Below are positions 53,465-64,000 of a DNA stretch of 64,000 bases, piece by piece. Every line of letters begins with the position of its first letter. Positions within the stretch are counted from its first letter, which is position 1. Origin of the DNA: Scilla litardierei (Eukaryota > Streptophyta > Magnoliopsida > Asparagales > Asparagaceae); the NCBI GenBank assembly GCA_030789695.1, contig CM061135.1:109066301-109130300 (forward strand). The letters run 5' to 3'. A model generated the notes under the pieces. That model saw only the letters and a list, made by a program, of their open reading frames with translations, had not been told where the DNA came from and did not search any database. Made by a program: the position numbers and the translations under genes.

Positions 53465-56346
53465 GGTAACGACCACTTTTCGTTGTACGTTGTTCGTGCA
53501 CGTGCTTTTGGCCGTGCACGTGTTTGTGTTAGACCTTGTTTGTTGGTGAACACTTTTGTGTGATATGCCGTTGCGAACGTCTCTGAGAGTATTAAATAGT
53601 GGCACTATCTTAGAACGACACTTCTCGAGTCGTTTTTCCACAATTTAAACTTACTCGATGAGACGTGACGATTTTCACTTTTGACGGGAGACGTTTCTAT
53701 TTTTAGTTTCGTCGTCCGACATCGAATTTGAGATCCATCTTCTTAGTTAGCTCACATTCGTCATCACGATCACCACGATATTTATTTTATAATTTTTGGA
53801 GTTCATTTGACCACTTTTACATTTTTAACAAGTTTTATATTATTTTTAATAATTAATTTTTATATTAAATTCGGCCAAAGAAAATTTATTTGAGTTTTAA
53901 ACGTTTTAAAGAATTTTTGAGCCAATTTCCAGCTCATTTGGACCAAGTCAAATCCTTGGGTGAGCTGGAGAAGTTTAGATTTAAATTTTAAATATTTTTA
54001 AACTTCTAATCCTATTAGATTTAGCCCTAGACCAAGTCAACCCATCTACACTATATAAACAACCCCTAGGAAGACCTATTTTCGCAAGAAATTAGCCCTA
54101 GCCTCTTCCAAAACTCAAATTGGACGTTGCGACGATTCGTCACAACGTTGCGACGTTCAGCCACCGCACGACCGAAGGAATCGCCCCCGTTCCCCCGCTC
54201 TGACCGAAGCCCAACCCCGCATCCGCTCCGCTCCGCACGCTGCAGCAGCCGCCCGCTCCGTTCCCTCGGTCTGACCGACCGCTTGGCTCGCATCCGCTTC
54301 GCATCCCCGCCCGCACAGCGCTCCGCATCGACCGGCCTTGTCGCTTGCCTCCGCACAGCGCCTGACCGATCGCCCCGCCCGCAGCGACCGACGATTGCAA
54401 CGTTGCAACGTTGCAACGTCGCAGCCCCGCTCTCCAAGCGCACGACCGACCCTCCCTACCGATCTGACCGAAGAATCTCCCCGCACCCGCACTGCTGCAC
54501 ACCCCCAAGCGCCGCACAGCCCCGTTCCCCCGCAGCGACCGAGAGATCTCCCCGCACCGAGGCTGTACGACCGAGAGTCATTCGTCGCAACCCCGCATCC
54601 GTCGCACCGCTTGCCACCGTGGGCCCCCCAAGTTCTCCAGAGGTATTGTGGGTCCCCCAAAGGTCCCTAGGACTACTGTGGGCCCCACCTAGGTGCGTTC
54701 TCTTCGACGACTTGCCGCGTACGACGTCGTCGCACGTCGTAGCCCGTCGTCGCACGTGCGAGCTTTGGAATCTGGAATCGTCGCCCGGGTTGATTGCTCT
54801 GAAATTTCCAGCGAGGAATCTAATTGGAATCTGGACTTAGAGCGCGATCTTTTATTCCAACCCCCGGCGTCGCTACCCGACGCCGGTGTCGCTTCCGCGT
54901 CGTGTTGAGGTAACGCTTTGCACCCCTAGGACCCCAAACCCAATTGCATGCTAATCAAGACTAAAATCAGTATTTTTAAAGTATTTTAAATGTTTTAAAT
55001 TCACTAATCAAGATTAATAATATGGACTTTAGGCCGGTGGACTTGTGCACGTAGGATAATTGTGATTTTTGGACTCATTGGACGGTGTGCTCAGACGTCG
55101 TACTTGCAGGCAAGTGAAACTTGCCAACTCTTGTGTAGGGCCATGTTCTTAGGCCATTTCCTTGTTTTCAGCGTAAAAGAGACTAGCCAGTGAAATGATA
55201 GCTGGCTAGACGCCTACTTGATCTAGTTTGACAACGAAACTAGATCCGTCACCTAATTGATCTAGCTTGACAACGAAGCTAGATCCAACCCTTTAAACTT
55301 GTTGTTCATGCATACTAAACTGTCACGTTTACTTTCCTTAAACTGTACGTACTTTTAACTGCCATGCATTGCATCTTACATGTCATCCAAATTGATTGTT
55401 GCATCGTAGCACACGCTACAAAATACTTGTACAAATCCGTGTTTCCGTGTTCCTGGCTAGGTGCACCCCTAGGCCATACTTGTTTAAAACACTTCCTGGC
55501 TCGTGATCCAGAAGCGAGCATTCCAAGTTCGGGGGTAAGGCCCTGGCTCGATACACGTGGAGGGGTAGGGATAAACGGTTACTTGAGCTTAGGAGTGGCC
55601 TGATCAGCCCTCTAGCCAAAAGACGGAATCCCTGTGCACGAGGTGCTTACTTTTCTTGTCGTGTACTTGTCTTGTGAATGATTCATGCAATACTTGTCAT
55701 TCATGCCATGTTTAAATGCCATGCTCGTACTTTACTTTACTTTACCTTACCTGTTGCACTCATTACTTTAACTGCCATGTCATTGCATCATGCTAGAACT
55801 GCTAGGTTGCTTTACTTTTACCTACCTTCAGTTTCCTTGCACAAGTCTCTTGTAGACTTACTGACATGTGCCCCTTGCTCTTTTGGGTGTCACATGTTAG
55901 ACCCTGAGCCAGAGACCGTTGCTGAGTACGTGATGTGTTGCTGACACTGAGTCTGAGTCCATGATTGCCCAGGAGGATTTTGGTGGACACCTGTGACCAT
56001 TCTTTGAGTCTTTGTTGAGCTTTATTTTGTTTTAGGCCTTTTGTTAGTTATTGGTGCGTGGCACCTTTGTTTTGTACGATGTACTTTTGTTGGCCATGTT
56101 TGGGCCTTTAGGCTCTCTTTTATTTCAGCCTGGTGGCTTTTCTGCGATGTTGGAATTTATATTTATGGATATTCTGAGATTATTCTTTTGTCTCATTTCA
56201 ATATTATTATCTTGTTTCGCTCGCATTGCAAGGACCTGCAGTTTTAAATTTGATTGACGCTTATCGGACTTGTAGCTTTGTAGCTTCAAGACTGAGCGGA
56301 CCTTCTCACGCTTCGCCTCCATATTTTTGGGAAGCGGGGCGTGACA
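53465..56346 (+). repeat. 5' LTR of LARD-type element 2
   Basis: 2882 bp. TATA box TATATAAA at 54052-54059. Just downstream is an 800-bp GC-rich block (54120-54905) with repeated CAACGTTG words that keeps several frames open on both strands. These frames are Pro/Ser/Arg-rich low-complexity translations and I do not call them genes. Confidence 0.95.
54052..54059 (+). promoter_or_regulatory. TATA box in the 5' LTR of LARD-type element 2
   Basis: TATATAAA followed by CAACCCC; repeated at 60512-60519 in the 3' LTR. Transcription would begin near 54085, right before the GC-rich CAACGTTG block. Confidence 0.65.
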
Positions 56347-59300
56347 GGTTTTGTTGGTGGCGCATGCAGGTCTGTCTTGCAATTGCGAATTAGCGGAACA
56401 ACGATAATAACAGAATGTCCATTAAATAAATTGCAACATCCGAGTAATAAGCCCTGAGTTTAGTCGTTTTCTTATGACACTAGGTGATAAGAAGACTTAG
56501 TTAGACGCATGTGCTTGTTAGTTAGAGGCCTCTGTTTGTTAGTTAGACTCCCTGCCAGCAATTGATTTAATTGTCGTAGGAGTTACCTTAGTGGTTATTG
56601 CCTAACTCTGACCATATTATACTTCTAGAATTTCCTTTTGTCGTTCGCTTGGGTTCATCGATTTCGGACCAAGCTGAACGCATTTCTTTACCGTCTAACC
56701 TTTAGAAGTCTTAGCGCTTAGTTTTTAATCTTTAGTTGGTCGACCGTAGGGGTTTCCGTAGACTTTCCTGATTCATATCCTAGGCGTATGTATGTTCTGA
56801 TCATCCGACTAATTTCCTTTCCTCGATTCACGAGATCGCCTCATGACGATCGTCGTCAATTTTCAAACATCTCCATTGCAAAAGCTGAACCTTCTGAAAG
56901 TACTTTTCAAACTTCCCTTCCACTAAGTTTAATCCTGTTCAAAATTTTAATATACTTATACTTCATACTCCTTCATTGATTTAAATTTTTTTTAAACGTT
57001 TGTCGGAATTTTTACTAGTTTATATTATTTTCCCAGCCTATGTTTTTCGTACTTATGCAAATGCATCGTCCCTTCATATATTGATTTTATTCTGAATCGT
57101 ACTTTTATTCAACTTGTAATTTTCCCTCCTAATTTATACCATTCATATACTTTTCAAGACACATGGAATTTCAGCTTTCAGCAAGTGGGTTTTTACTCGT
57201 CGTTCTCGCTATTTCAGATTTTTGCAAAATTACTATTTTCATAACCACTTCCTAATTTAGACCCCCCATGACTCGATTTTAAAGATTTGCTATTCGATCT
57301 TGATAATTCTTATGCTAAATTACTATTATTTTCTTCCGCTCACCAGACACGCTTTTAGAAAAATTTCTAAACCAAATTGAATTTCAATTATTTTTATATC
57401 CGTGCCAGACTTATTGAGCTCGTATATTAAGAACCTTGCGTAAATCAGTTTTTTTTTCATTTTTGGCAAACCCTGGTTCTCTAAAAGTAGTTTCAAACCG
57501 ATCATTTTAAATTTCTCCATAGCCTAAAAGTCTTGAAAGCATTTAACATGAGTTTAAATTCTTCCGTTACTTGATTTCATTCTTTGACTTCCCAAAACTT
57601 TTTGACAACATTATATTAAACTGCTGACGTATAAATTTTCTAAACCATGTCCTTAATATTTGTGTAAATGATTTTACTTCCTTTTAAAAAATTTTAAAAC
57701 CAATAGACCATCTTCTTTTATTATGAATGTTCGACTCAAACTTATTTTGAACAACTCGTTTTATCGATCCCCAAATATTTCTTTTCAGACGAGGATTTTA
57801 ATTTTGAAGAACAACAGTTTTCAGATTTCACGTATTTTAGCTTGTGCTACTTACCACATTTTCTTTTTCCCCTCCTATATAAGCGTCACTACATCTCCCT
57901 TTTCCCTCAACCTAAACATCACCATTGAGTCAATGTTTCGTCTAACCAAGCTGTCTCCTTGTATTCGTCCTATCTGAACTCGTGCTTATCGATCCTTCCC
58001 TCGTCACGCTCTCGATCTCTCTTTATTGCTTAGGCCTTAGGGTCCTTCAATGTCTGTGTCAACTCTTAGTTGTTAGTATACCCTTGGACCCTTGTGAGGT
58101 TATCGTGGTGCACGTACCTAAGTTGTGTACGTGGGCTTGAATGATAATTCCCATAGTATATTGATGTTTGCCTATTGAGTGATATATATATATATATATA
58201 CTCGGAGTTATTCGTGATAGTATGAAGTTGTTGTGTGTTAGTAGTTATAGATTTTTGTGTGGATAGCTATACTATACTAGAGATGCCTGTGTATATAAGA
58301 GTTATCGTTGAAATATCTAAGTTGTGTATGTAGTAAGAGATACTTATAATGGTTGAAATAAAATGATCGGTAAAGCTATGTATATGCTAGGTGTGATGAT
58401 AATAGGTGTGCATATAGATAAGTAAGTAGGCCTATTGAGTGACCTATATACTAGTACGAGTGAGTATGTGCTCGTAGGTAGATATATATGGTGCTTATAT
58501 GTAAGTAGTTATGTTTTGTTGCCTGAGTATATATGTGTTATACATATGGTAGTAGGATTATAATTTTGATTGGTATTGCTTGCTTTTGCGGGATGTTGCA
58601 TGCGTGCATACTGAGAGGTATACACGACTATTGCACATCTTAATTATGTACGTGTGGATGTGTTAGTATACTAATTATAGGTAGTAGGCTATGGTATGAA
58701 TATGTACATTACTTATGTGTGACTATACGGTGAATGTTTGTACTAGGGAGGGTATTATAAATATGTGGGTGCTGATGTCTGTATTACTATTATTATGGTA
58801 TATAAATTGATTTAACTATGTGGGTGTTACCTGACTAAATCTTAAGTGTGATTGACTTATGGAATGTATACGGTTGTATTGGTAGATGTATGTATAGGGG
58901 AGTGGTATTGGTATAGGTATGAATGTCGTGTTACGTATATAGAATATCCTGATATGTGTATTGAGTCTCACTCAAGCTTGAGTGGGTATACTCTAAGTAT
59001 ATTGAATGTATGTTTGTAGTTCGAATATAGCAATGTTTGATGTATGTATAGTGATAGGAGTGTTTGTGCCTGGTTGAGTTACGCACATGATTGTGGGTCA
59101 CTACGCCAGTATATAGTTATAGGTGTTGGTCTTGTGGTATAGTTAATTACTAAGGACTTGCCCGTGTGAACATATGTGTACTAGCTAAACTAGGTGTGTA
59201 GATGTACTAGTAATGTAATGGTATGATTGGTATGCGTAAATGAAATGTTAGCGTGTATGGGTGTGCACCATGCACGGGTAAGTATGTGCTTAGTTATAGG

Positions 59301-59924
59301 CATTGATGACTATGATATATGTGGCGTGTCGTAAATACAGTTATAGGACCGTACGTGATGTGAATATATGGTGAACTATTTGCATGTATTTGAATGACTA
59401 TATATTGTGAAACTATAGTAGTGGTGATATATATATATATATATATATAGTGAAACTTGACTTAATTATGGTATGGTGTGACTACATGTGTTGATGTGTT
59501 TGGTGTTGGATGCATACTAGGGATTATTAGAGGGTAGTATACCCCTGATGTCTGTGCATAGGTAGCTACATATAGGGAGAGCAATGATTGTATTGGCTAA
59601 GTGTGAGACTATCCTTATGTGAGTATCTGAACTATTGTTTTATACTAGGTAGTAGTTATATAAGGGATGTATGTTTATATATATATGATTGAAATACATG
59701 TATAAATCTGACTGACTATAATAGGTATAAGTGTATACGCATGTGAATGTGTGTATATATATATACGTGTTGGTAGTGTTAATGTTTGACTACCTAGTGC
59801 ATATTTAAGCACTTGTAATGACTATACCTGGTTGAATTATTATATGACTTGATTAGGGTAGTTACTAGAGCGCTTAGCTATATTAGAAAGTCCGAGGTCG
59901 GACTTTATTCTAAGGTGGGGAGGA
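56347..59924 (+). other. internal region of LARD-type element 2: no coding sequence
   Basis: It starts with the primer-site-like stretch shared with element 1. C exceeds G on the plus strand until about 57990; after about 58080 G greatly exceeds C, with many TATGTG/TAGTA words and TA microsatellites (58184-58201, 59430-59449). It ends with a good polypurine tract (AAGGTGGGGAGGA, 59912-59924). No retroviral motif in any frame. Confidence 0.85.
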
Positions 59925-62806
59925 TGTAACGACCACTTTTCGTTGTACGTTGTTCGTGCACGTGCTTTTGGCCGTGCACGTGTTTGTGTTAGACCTTGTT
60001 TGTTGGTGAACACTTTTGTGCGATATGCCGTTGCGAACGTCTCTGAGAGTATTAAATAGTGGCACTATCTTGGAACGACACTTCTCGAGTCATTTTTCCA
60101 CAATTTAAACTTACTCGATGAGACGTGACGATTTTCACTTTTGACGGGAGACGTTTCTATTTTTAGTTTCGTCGTCCGACATCGAATTTGAGATCCGTCT
60201 TCTTAGTTAGCTCACATTCGTCATCACGATCACCACGATATTTATTTTATAATTGTTGGAGTTCATTTGACCACATTTACATTTTTAACAAGTTTTATAT
60301 TATTTTTAATAATTAATTTTTATATTAAATTCGGCCAAAGAAAATTTATTTGAGTTTTAAACGTTTTAAAGAATTTTTGAGCCAATTTCCAGCTCATTTG
60401 GACCAAATCAAATCCTTGGGTGAGTTGGAGAAGTTTAGATTTAAATTTTAAATATTTTTAAACTTCTAATCCTATTAGATTTAGCCCTAGACCAAGTCAA
60501 CCCATCTACACTATATAAACAACCCCTAGGAAGACCTATTTTCACAAGAAATTAGCCCTAGCCTCTTCCAAAACTCAAATTGGACGTTGCGACGATTCGT
60601 CGCAACGTTACGACGTTCACCCACCGCACGACCGAAGGAATTGCCCCCGTTCCCCCGCTCCGACCGAAGCCCAACCCCGCATCCGCTCCGCTCCGCACGC
60701 TGCAGCAGCCGCCCGCTCCGTTCCCTCGGTCTGACCGACCGCTTGGCTCGCATCCGCTTCGCATCCCCGCCCGCACAGCGCTCCGCATCGACCCGCCTTG
60801 TCGCTTGCCTCCGCACAGCGCCTGACCGATCGCCCCGCCCGCAGCGACCGACGATTGCAACGTTGCAACGTTGCAACGTCACAGCCCCGCTCTCCAAGCG
60901 TACGACCGACGCTCCCTACCGATCTGACCGAAGAATCTCCCCGCACCCGCACTGCTGCACACCCCCAAGCGCCGCACAGCCCCGTTCCCCCGCAACGACC
61001 GAGAGATCTCCCCGCACCGAGGCTGTACGACCGAGAGTCATTCATCGCAACCCCGCATCCGTCGCACCGCTTGCCACTGTGGGCCCCCCAAGTTCTCCAG
61101 AGGTATTGTGGGTCCCCCAAAGGTCCCTAGGACTACTGTGGGCCCCACCTAGGTGCGTTCTCTTCGACGACTTGCCGCGTACGACGTCGTCACACGTCGT
61201 AGCCCGTCGTCGCACGTGCGAGCTTTGGAATCTGGAATCTTCACCCGGGTTGATTGCTCTGAAATTTCCAGCGAGGAATCTAATTGGAATCTGGACTTGG
61301 AGCGCGATCTTTTATTCCAACCCCCGGCGTCGCTACCCGACGCCGGTGTAGCTTCCACGTCGTGTTGAGGTAACGCTTTGCACCCCTAGGACCCCAAACC
61401 CAATTGCATGCTAATCAAGACTAAAATCAGTATTTTTAAAGTATTTTAAATGTTTTAAATTCACTAATCAAGATTAATAATATGGACTTTAGGCCGGTGG
61501 ACTTGTGCACGTAGGATAATTGTGATTTTTGGACTCATTGGACGGTGTGCTCAGACGTCGTACTTGCAGGCAAGTGAAACTTGCCAACTCTTGTGTAGGG
61601 CCATGTTCTTAGGCCACTTCCTTGTTTTCAGCGTAAAAGAGACTAGCCAGTGAAATGATAGCTGGCTAGACGCCTACTTGATCTAGTTTGACAACGAAAC
61701 TAGATCCGTCACCTAATTGATCTAGCTTGACAACGAAGCTAGATCCAACCCTTTAAACTTGTTGTTCATGCATACTAAACTGTCACGTTTACTTTCCTTA
61801 AACTGTACGTACTTTTAACTGCCATGCATTGCATCTTACATGTCATCCAAATTGATTGTTGCATCGTAGCACACGCTACAAAATACTTGTACAAATCCGT
61901 GTTTCCGTGTTCCTGGCTAGGTGCACCCCTAGGCCATACTTGTTTAAAACACTTCCTGGCTCGTGATCCAGAAGCGAGCATTCCAAGTTCGGGGGTAAGG
62001 CCCTGGCTCGATACACGTGGAGGGGTAGGGATAAACGGTTACTTGAGCTTAGGAGTGGCCTGATCAGCCCTCTAGCCAAAAGACGGAATCCCTGTGCACG
62101 AGGTGCTTACTTTTCTTGTCGTGTACTTGTCTTGTGAATGATTCATGCAATACTTGTCATTCATGCCATGTTTAAATGCCATGCTCGTACTTTACTTTAC
62201 TTTACCTTACCTGTTGCACTCATTACTTTAACTGCCATGTCATTGCATCATGCTAGAACTGCTAGGTTGCTTTACTTTTACCTACCTTCAGTTTCCTTGC
62301 ACAAGTCTCTTGTAGACTTGCTGACATGTGCCCCTTGCTCTTTTGGGTGTCACATGTTAGACCCTGAGCTAGAGACCGTTGCTGAGTACGTGATGTGTTG
62401 CTGACGCTGAGTCTGAGTCCATGATTGCCCAGGAGGATTTTGGTGGACACCGGTGACCATTCTTTGAGTCTTTGTTGAGCTTTATTTTGTTTTAGGCCTT
62501 TTGTTAGTTATTGGTGCGTGGCACCTTTGTTTTGTACGATGTACTTTTGTTGGCCATATTTGGGCCTTTAGGCTCTCTTTTATTTCAGCCTGGTGGCTTT
62601 TCTGCGATGTTGGAATTTATATTTATGGATATTCTGAGATTATTCTTTTGTCTCATTTCAATATTATTATCTTGTTTCGCTCGCATTGCAAGGACCTGCA
62701 GTTTTAAATTTGATTGACGCTTATCGGACTTGCAGCTTTGTAGCTTCAAGTCTGAGCGGACCTTCTCACGCTTCGCCTCCATATTTTTGGGAAGCGGGGC
62801 GTGACA
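59925..62806 (+). repeat. 3' LTR of LARD-type element 2
   Basis: 2882 bp, TGTAACGACC...GGGGCGTGACA, followed by the target duplication ATTCC. It preserves the consensus TG start that the 5' LTR has lost. Confidence 0.95.
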
Positions 62807-62811
62807 ATTCC

Positions 62812-63498
62812 ATGAAGAGAAAAAAATTAATTCAAGCCATAAACGATTTTTAGAACTTAATCAATGCATAATCATCCGTATTTGTGGTGTGTGAAGGAGT
62901 TTTTTAAATGATGAGAATGGTGATTTATTCTTTTCTTTCGCCTTGTTTTTAAAAAAATCCTAAGGTCTCATACGCTCCTCCCAACTGAAGATGGACATTT
63001 TCCTCAATGTCGAAAGGGGTACGAGTTTATTCAAAAGCAAGCATCCTAGAAAGCAAATAAAAATCTACGCTAGTGGAAAGAACACACCGTGGTAAAATGG
63101 CGGATCTCGAATCTTTAATGGTGGAGGAAGTTGTGCAATTTGCTCCGTGCGCTCTTCTGCGAGTAATCTTCCTCCAATGGCTAAACTGGATCCCAGCAAT
63201 GTAACTCACAGCATCTCTATAAGCTGTTCACATGTATCCTGTAAGAGATGAGTTGCGTCAATCCAAATTAGTTTCAGATTCCTCTCAATAAACATATTCC
63301 AAATATAGTCATCAAGATACGTAAAATAAAGTGAAGCATGTATATGACTACACCCTGAAAGATATGCACTACGCTCGGTATGATACTCAGTCATTGGGGA
63401 GAGGGATAGATGATTTTGAGAAAAAAAACTGGGGAAAAGAGTGGTTCAGGCCCCATATCGATAATCTCTGAACACATGTCCCACGCTATTTCCTCCTC
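62812..63498 (-). other. continuation of the interrupted minus-strand retroelement
   Basis: No gene. Minus-strand wording ACATTGAGGAAAATGTCCAT followed by CTTCAGTTGGGAGGAG (about 63016-62979) resembles the region before a gypsy polypurine tract. Removing element 2 joins this to 53459. Confidence 0.4.
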
Positions 63499-64000
63499 CT
63501 ATTCATCCAAAATTGCTAGCTCGTCCTCTCTTTTGCACACGCTTCCAGCCATGTTAATATTTTTATTCGTGACTTCATCATGACATGGCTTGCTCGATAT
63601 ACCTGCAATAGAAGATGAACTCATATTAGATTCTTGAAATTTAAATTCACAAGAATTATTTTCTTCTAAGCAAGTGGCAATCAGAGTAAGATTTTCAATG
63701 GATTGCTGAATTTGCCGACTCCAAGCAACGAAGTTTTCTTGGAATTGATGGGATGTAGCCTCCTTTGTCTGAATGAGGAAATAAACTTCCTCTTTCAAAG
63801 ATTGCAATGGTACGTCTACGCTTTGCTCCCCTTGATCAAGGCATGAAGGCTCCGTTGAATCACCATCTGAAGTCTTTTTAATGGTCTGATCATTCTTGTG
63901 TAAGGAGTCCATGTATTTTCACGCCTCTATCGACGTCATGACTCCCAAAAATTCCTGCAGCTGTGGTTGTAGTCCAAATAGGAAGGACTCCATAAGCTCT
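63499..64000 (-). pseudogene. gypsy gag-like fragment, cut by the right edge
   Basis: From the right edge the minus strand reads ELMESFLFGLQPQLQEFLG, which resembles the end of a gypsy capsid (Retrotrans_gag) domain. After a stop (TGA, near 63921) a 137-codon frame (63912-63499) continues with charged, Ser/Gln-rich sequence and no zinc knuckle. I read it as decayed gag, with modest confidence. Confidence 0.45.

Larger units (their letters stand above)
53465..62806 (+). mobile_element. giant-LTR, coding-free (LARD-type) retrotransposon 2
   Basis: Two LTRs of exactly 2882 bp (53465-56346, 59925-62806) flank 3578 bp of non-coding DNA. The target duplication is ATTCC (53460-53464, 62807-62811). 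The LTR start TGTAACGACC (first base altered in the 5' copy), the end GAAGCGGGGCGTGACA and the leader GGTTTTGTTGGTGGCGCATG show kinship with element 1, though most of the sequence differs. The LTRs look about 1% different by eye, so it is young. Confidence 0.95.

Noticed and set aside
54066..54908. Overlapping frames up to 237 codons in the LTR of LARD-type element 2 (also 60526-61368)
   Set aside because: GC-rich low-complexity LTR leader; frames open on both strands and in several registers, rich in Pro, Arg and Ser, with no domain.

Overview
This window looks like nuclear DNA of a flowering plant, in a gene-poor block of nested transposable elements. The evidence is plant-type LTR retrotransposons (Sirevirus-like copia, Tat- and Athila-like gypsy, Tekay/Del-like LTRs), Tourist-like and other small inverted-repeat elements, Helitron-like termini, and intron-bearing fragments of plant nuclear genes. 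I cannot fix the species. I see no intact host gene. The only long, nearly intact coding capacity belongs to one gypsy element.

Layout. 1-1911 is the 3' end plus LTR (+) of a Sirevirus-like copia. It is joined to the reverse transcriptase of an older, broken Sirevirus-like body on the minus strand (1912-4650). 4650-5511 holds minus-strand exon fragments of a family GH1 beta-glucosidase and of plastid ClpP5. 5625-6922 is a solo copia LTR. 8753-17253 is a complete, young Tat-like gypsy insertion (945-bp LTRs, TSD AGTAC). It has protease, RT, RNase H and integrase, almost no gag, and a spliced antisense gene downstream of integrase. 17660-24144 is a related non-autonomous element on the minus strand (TSD GTTTA) with two full 1125-bp LTRs, an extra partial LTR with a second primer site, and 52-bp and 66-bp tandem arrays. 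24336-25825 is a tandemly repeated SRPK-kinase pseudogene exon split by a 583-bp Tourist-like MITE.

A Helitron-like 5' end lies at 26063, and a Helitron-like 3' end (hairpin plus CTAG) at 26504. The latter probably pairs with a 5' end near 44071. Between them are minus-strand fragments of glycolate oxidase, the RUB/NEDD8-conjugating enzyme RCE1 and an Acinus-like SAP-domain gene, interrupted by a coding-free LTR element (31351-40304, TSD CCTAC). 44072-47990 is Athila-like. 48184-49560 is a probable LTR with a TATA box. 50724-52625 is an Athila-like LTR on the minus strand. 53465-62806 is a second coding-free giant-LTR element (2882-bp LTRs, TSD ATTCC). A gag-like fragment reaches the right edge.

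How it fits together. The Tat element could supply enzymes in trans to the related non-autonomous element, because primer site, polypurine tract and LTR start match. The two giant-LTR elements share LTR ends and a primer-site region and must depend on an outside chromovirus. Every recognisable host-gene fragment (GH1, ClpP5, SRPK, GLO, RCE1, Acinus) lies on the minus strand, which fits capture by Helitrons. Later LTR and MITE insertions then cut up these chimeras.
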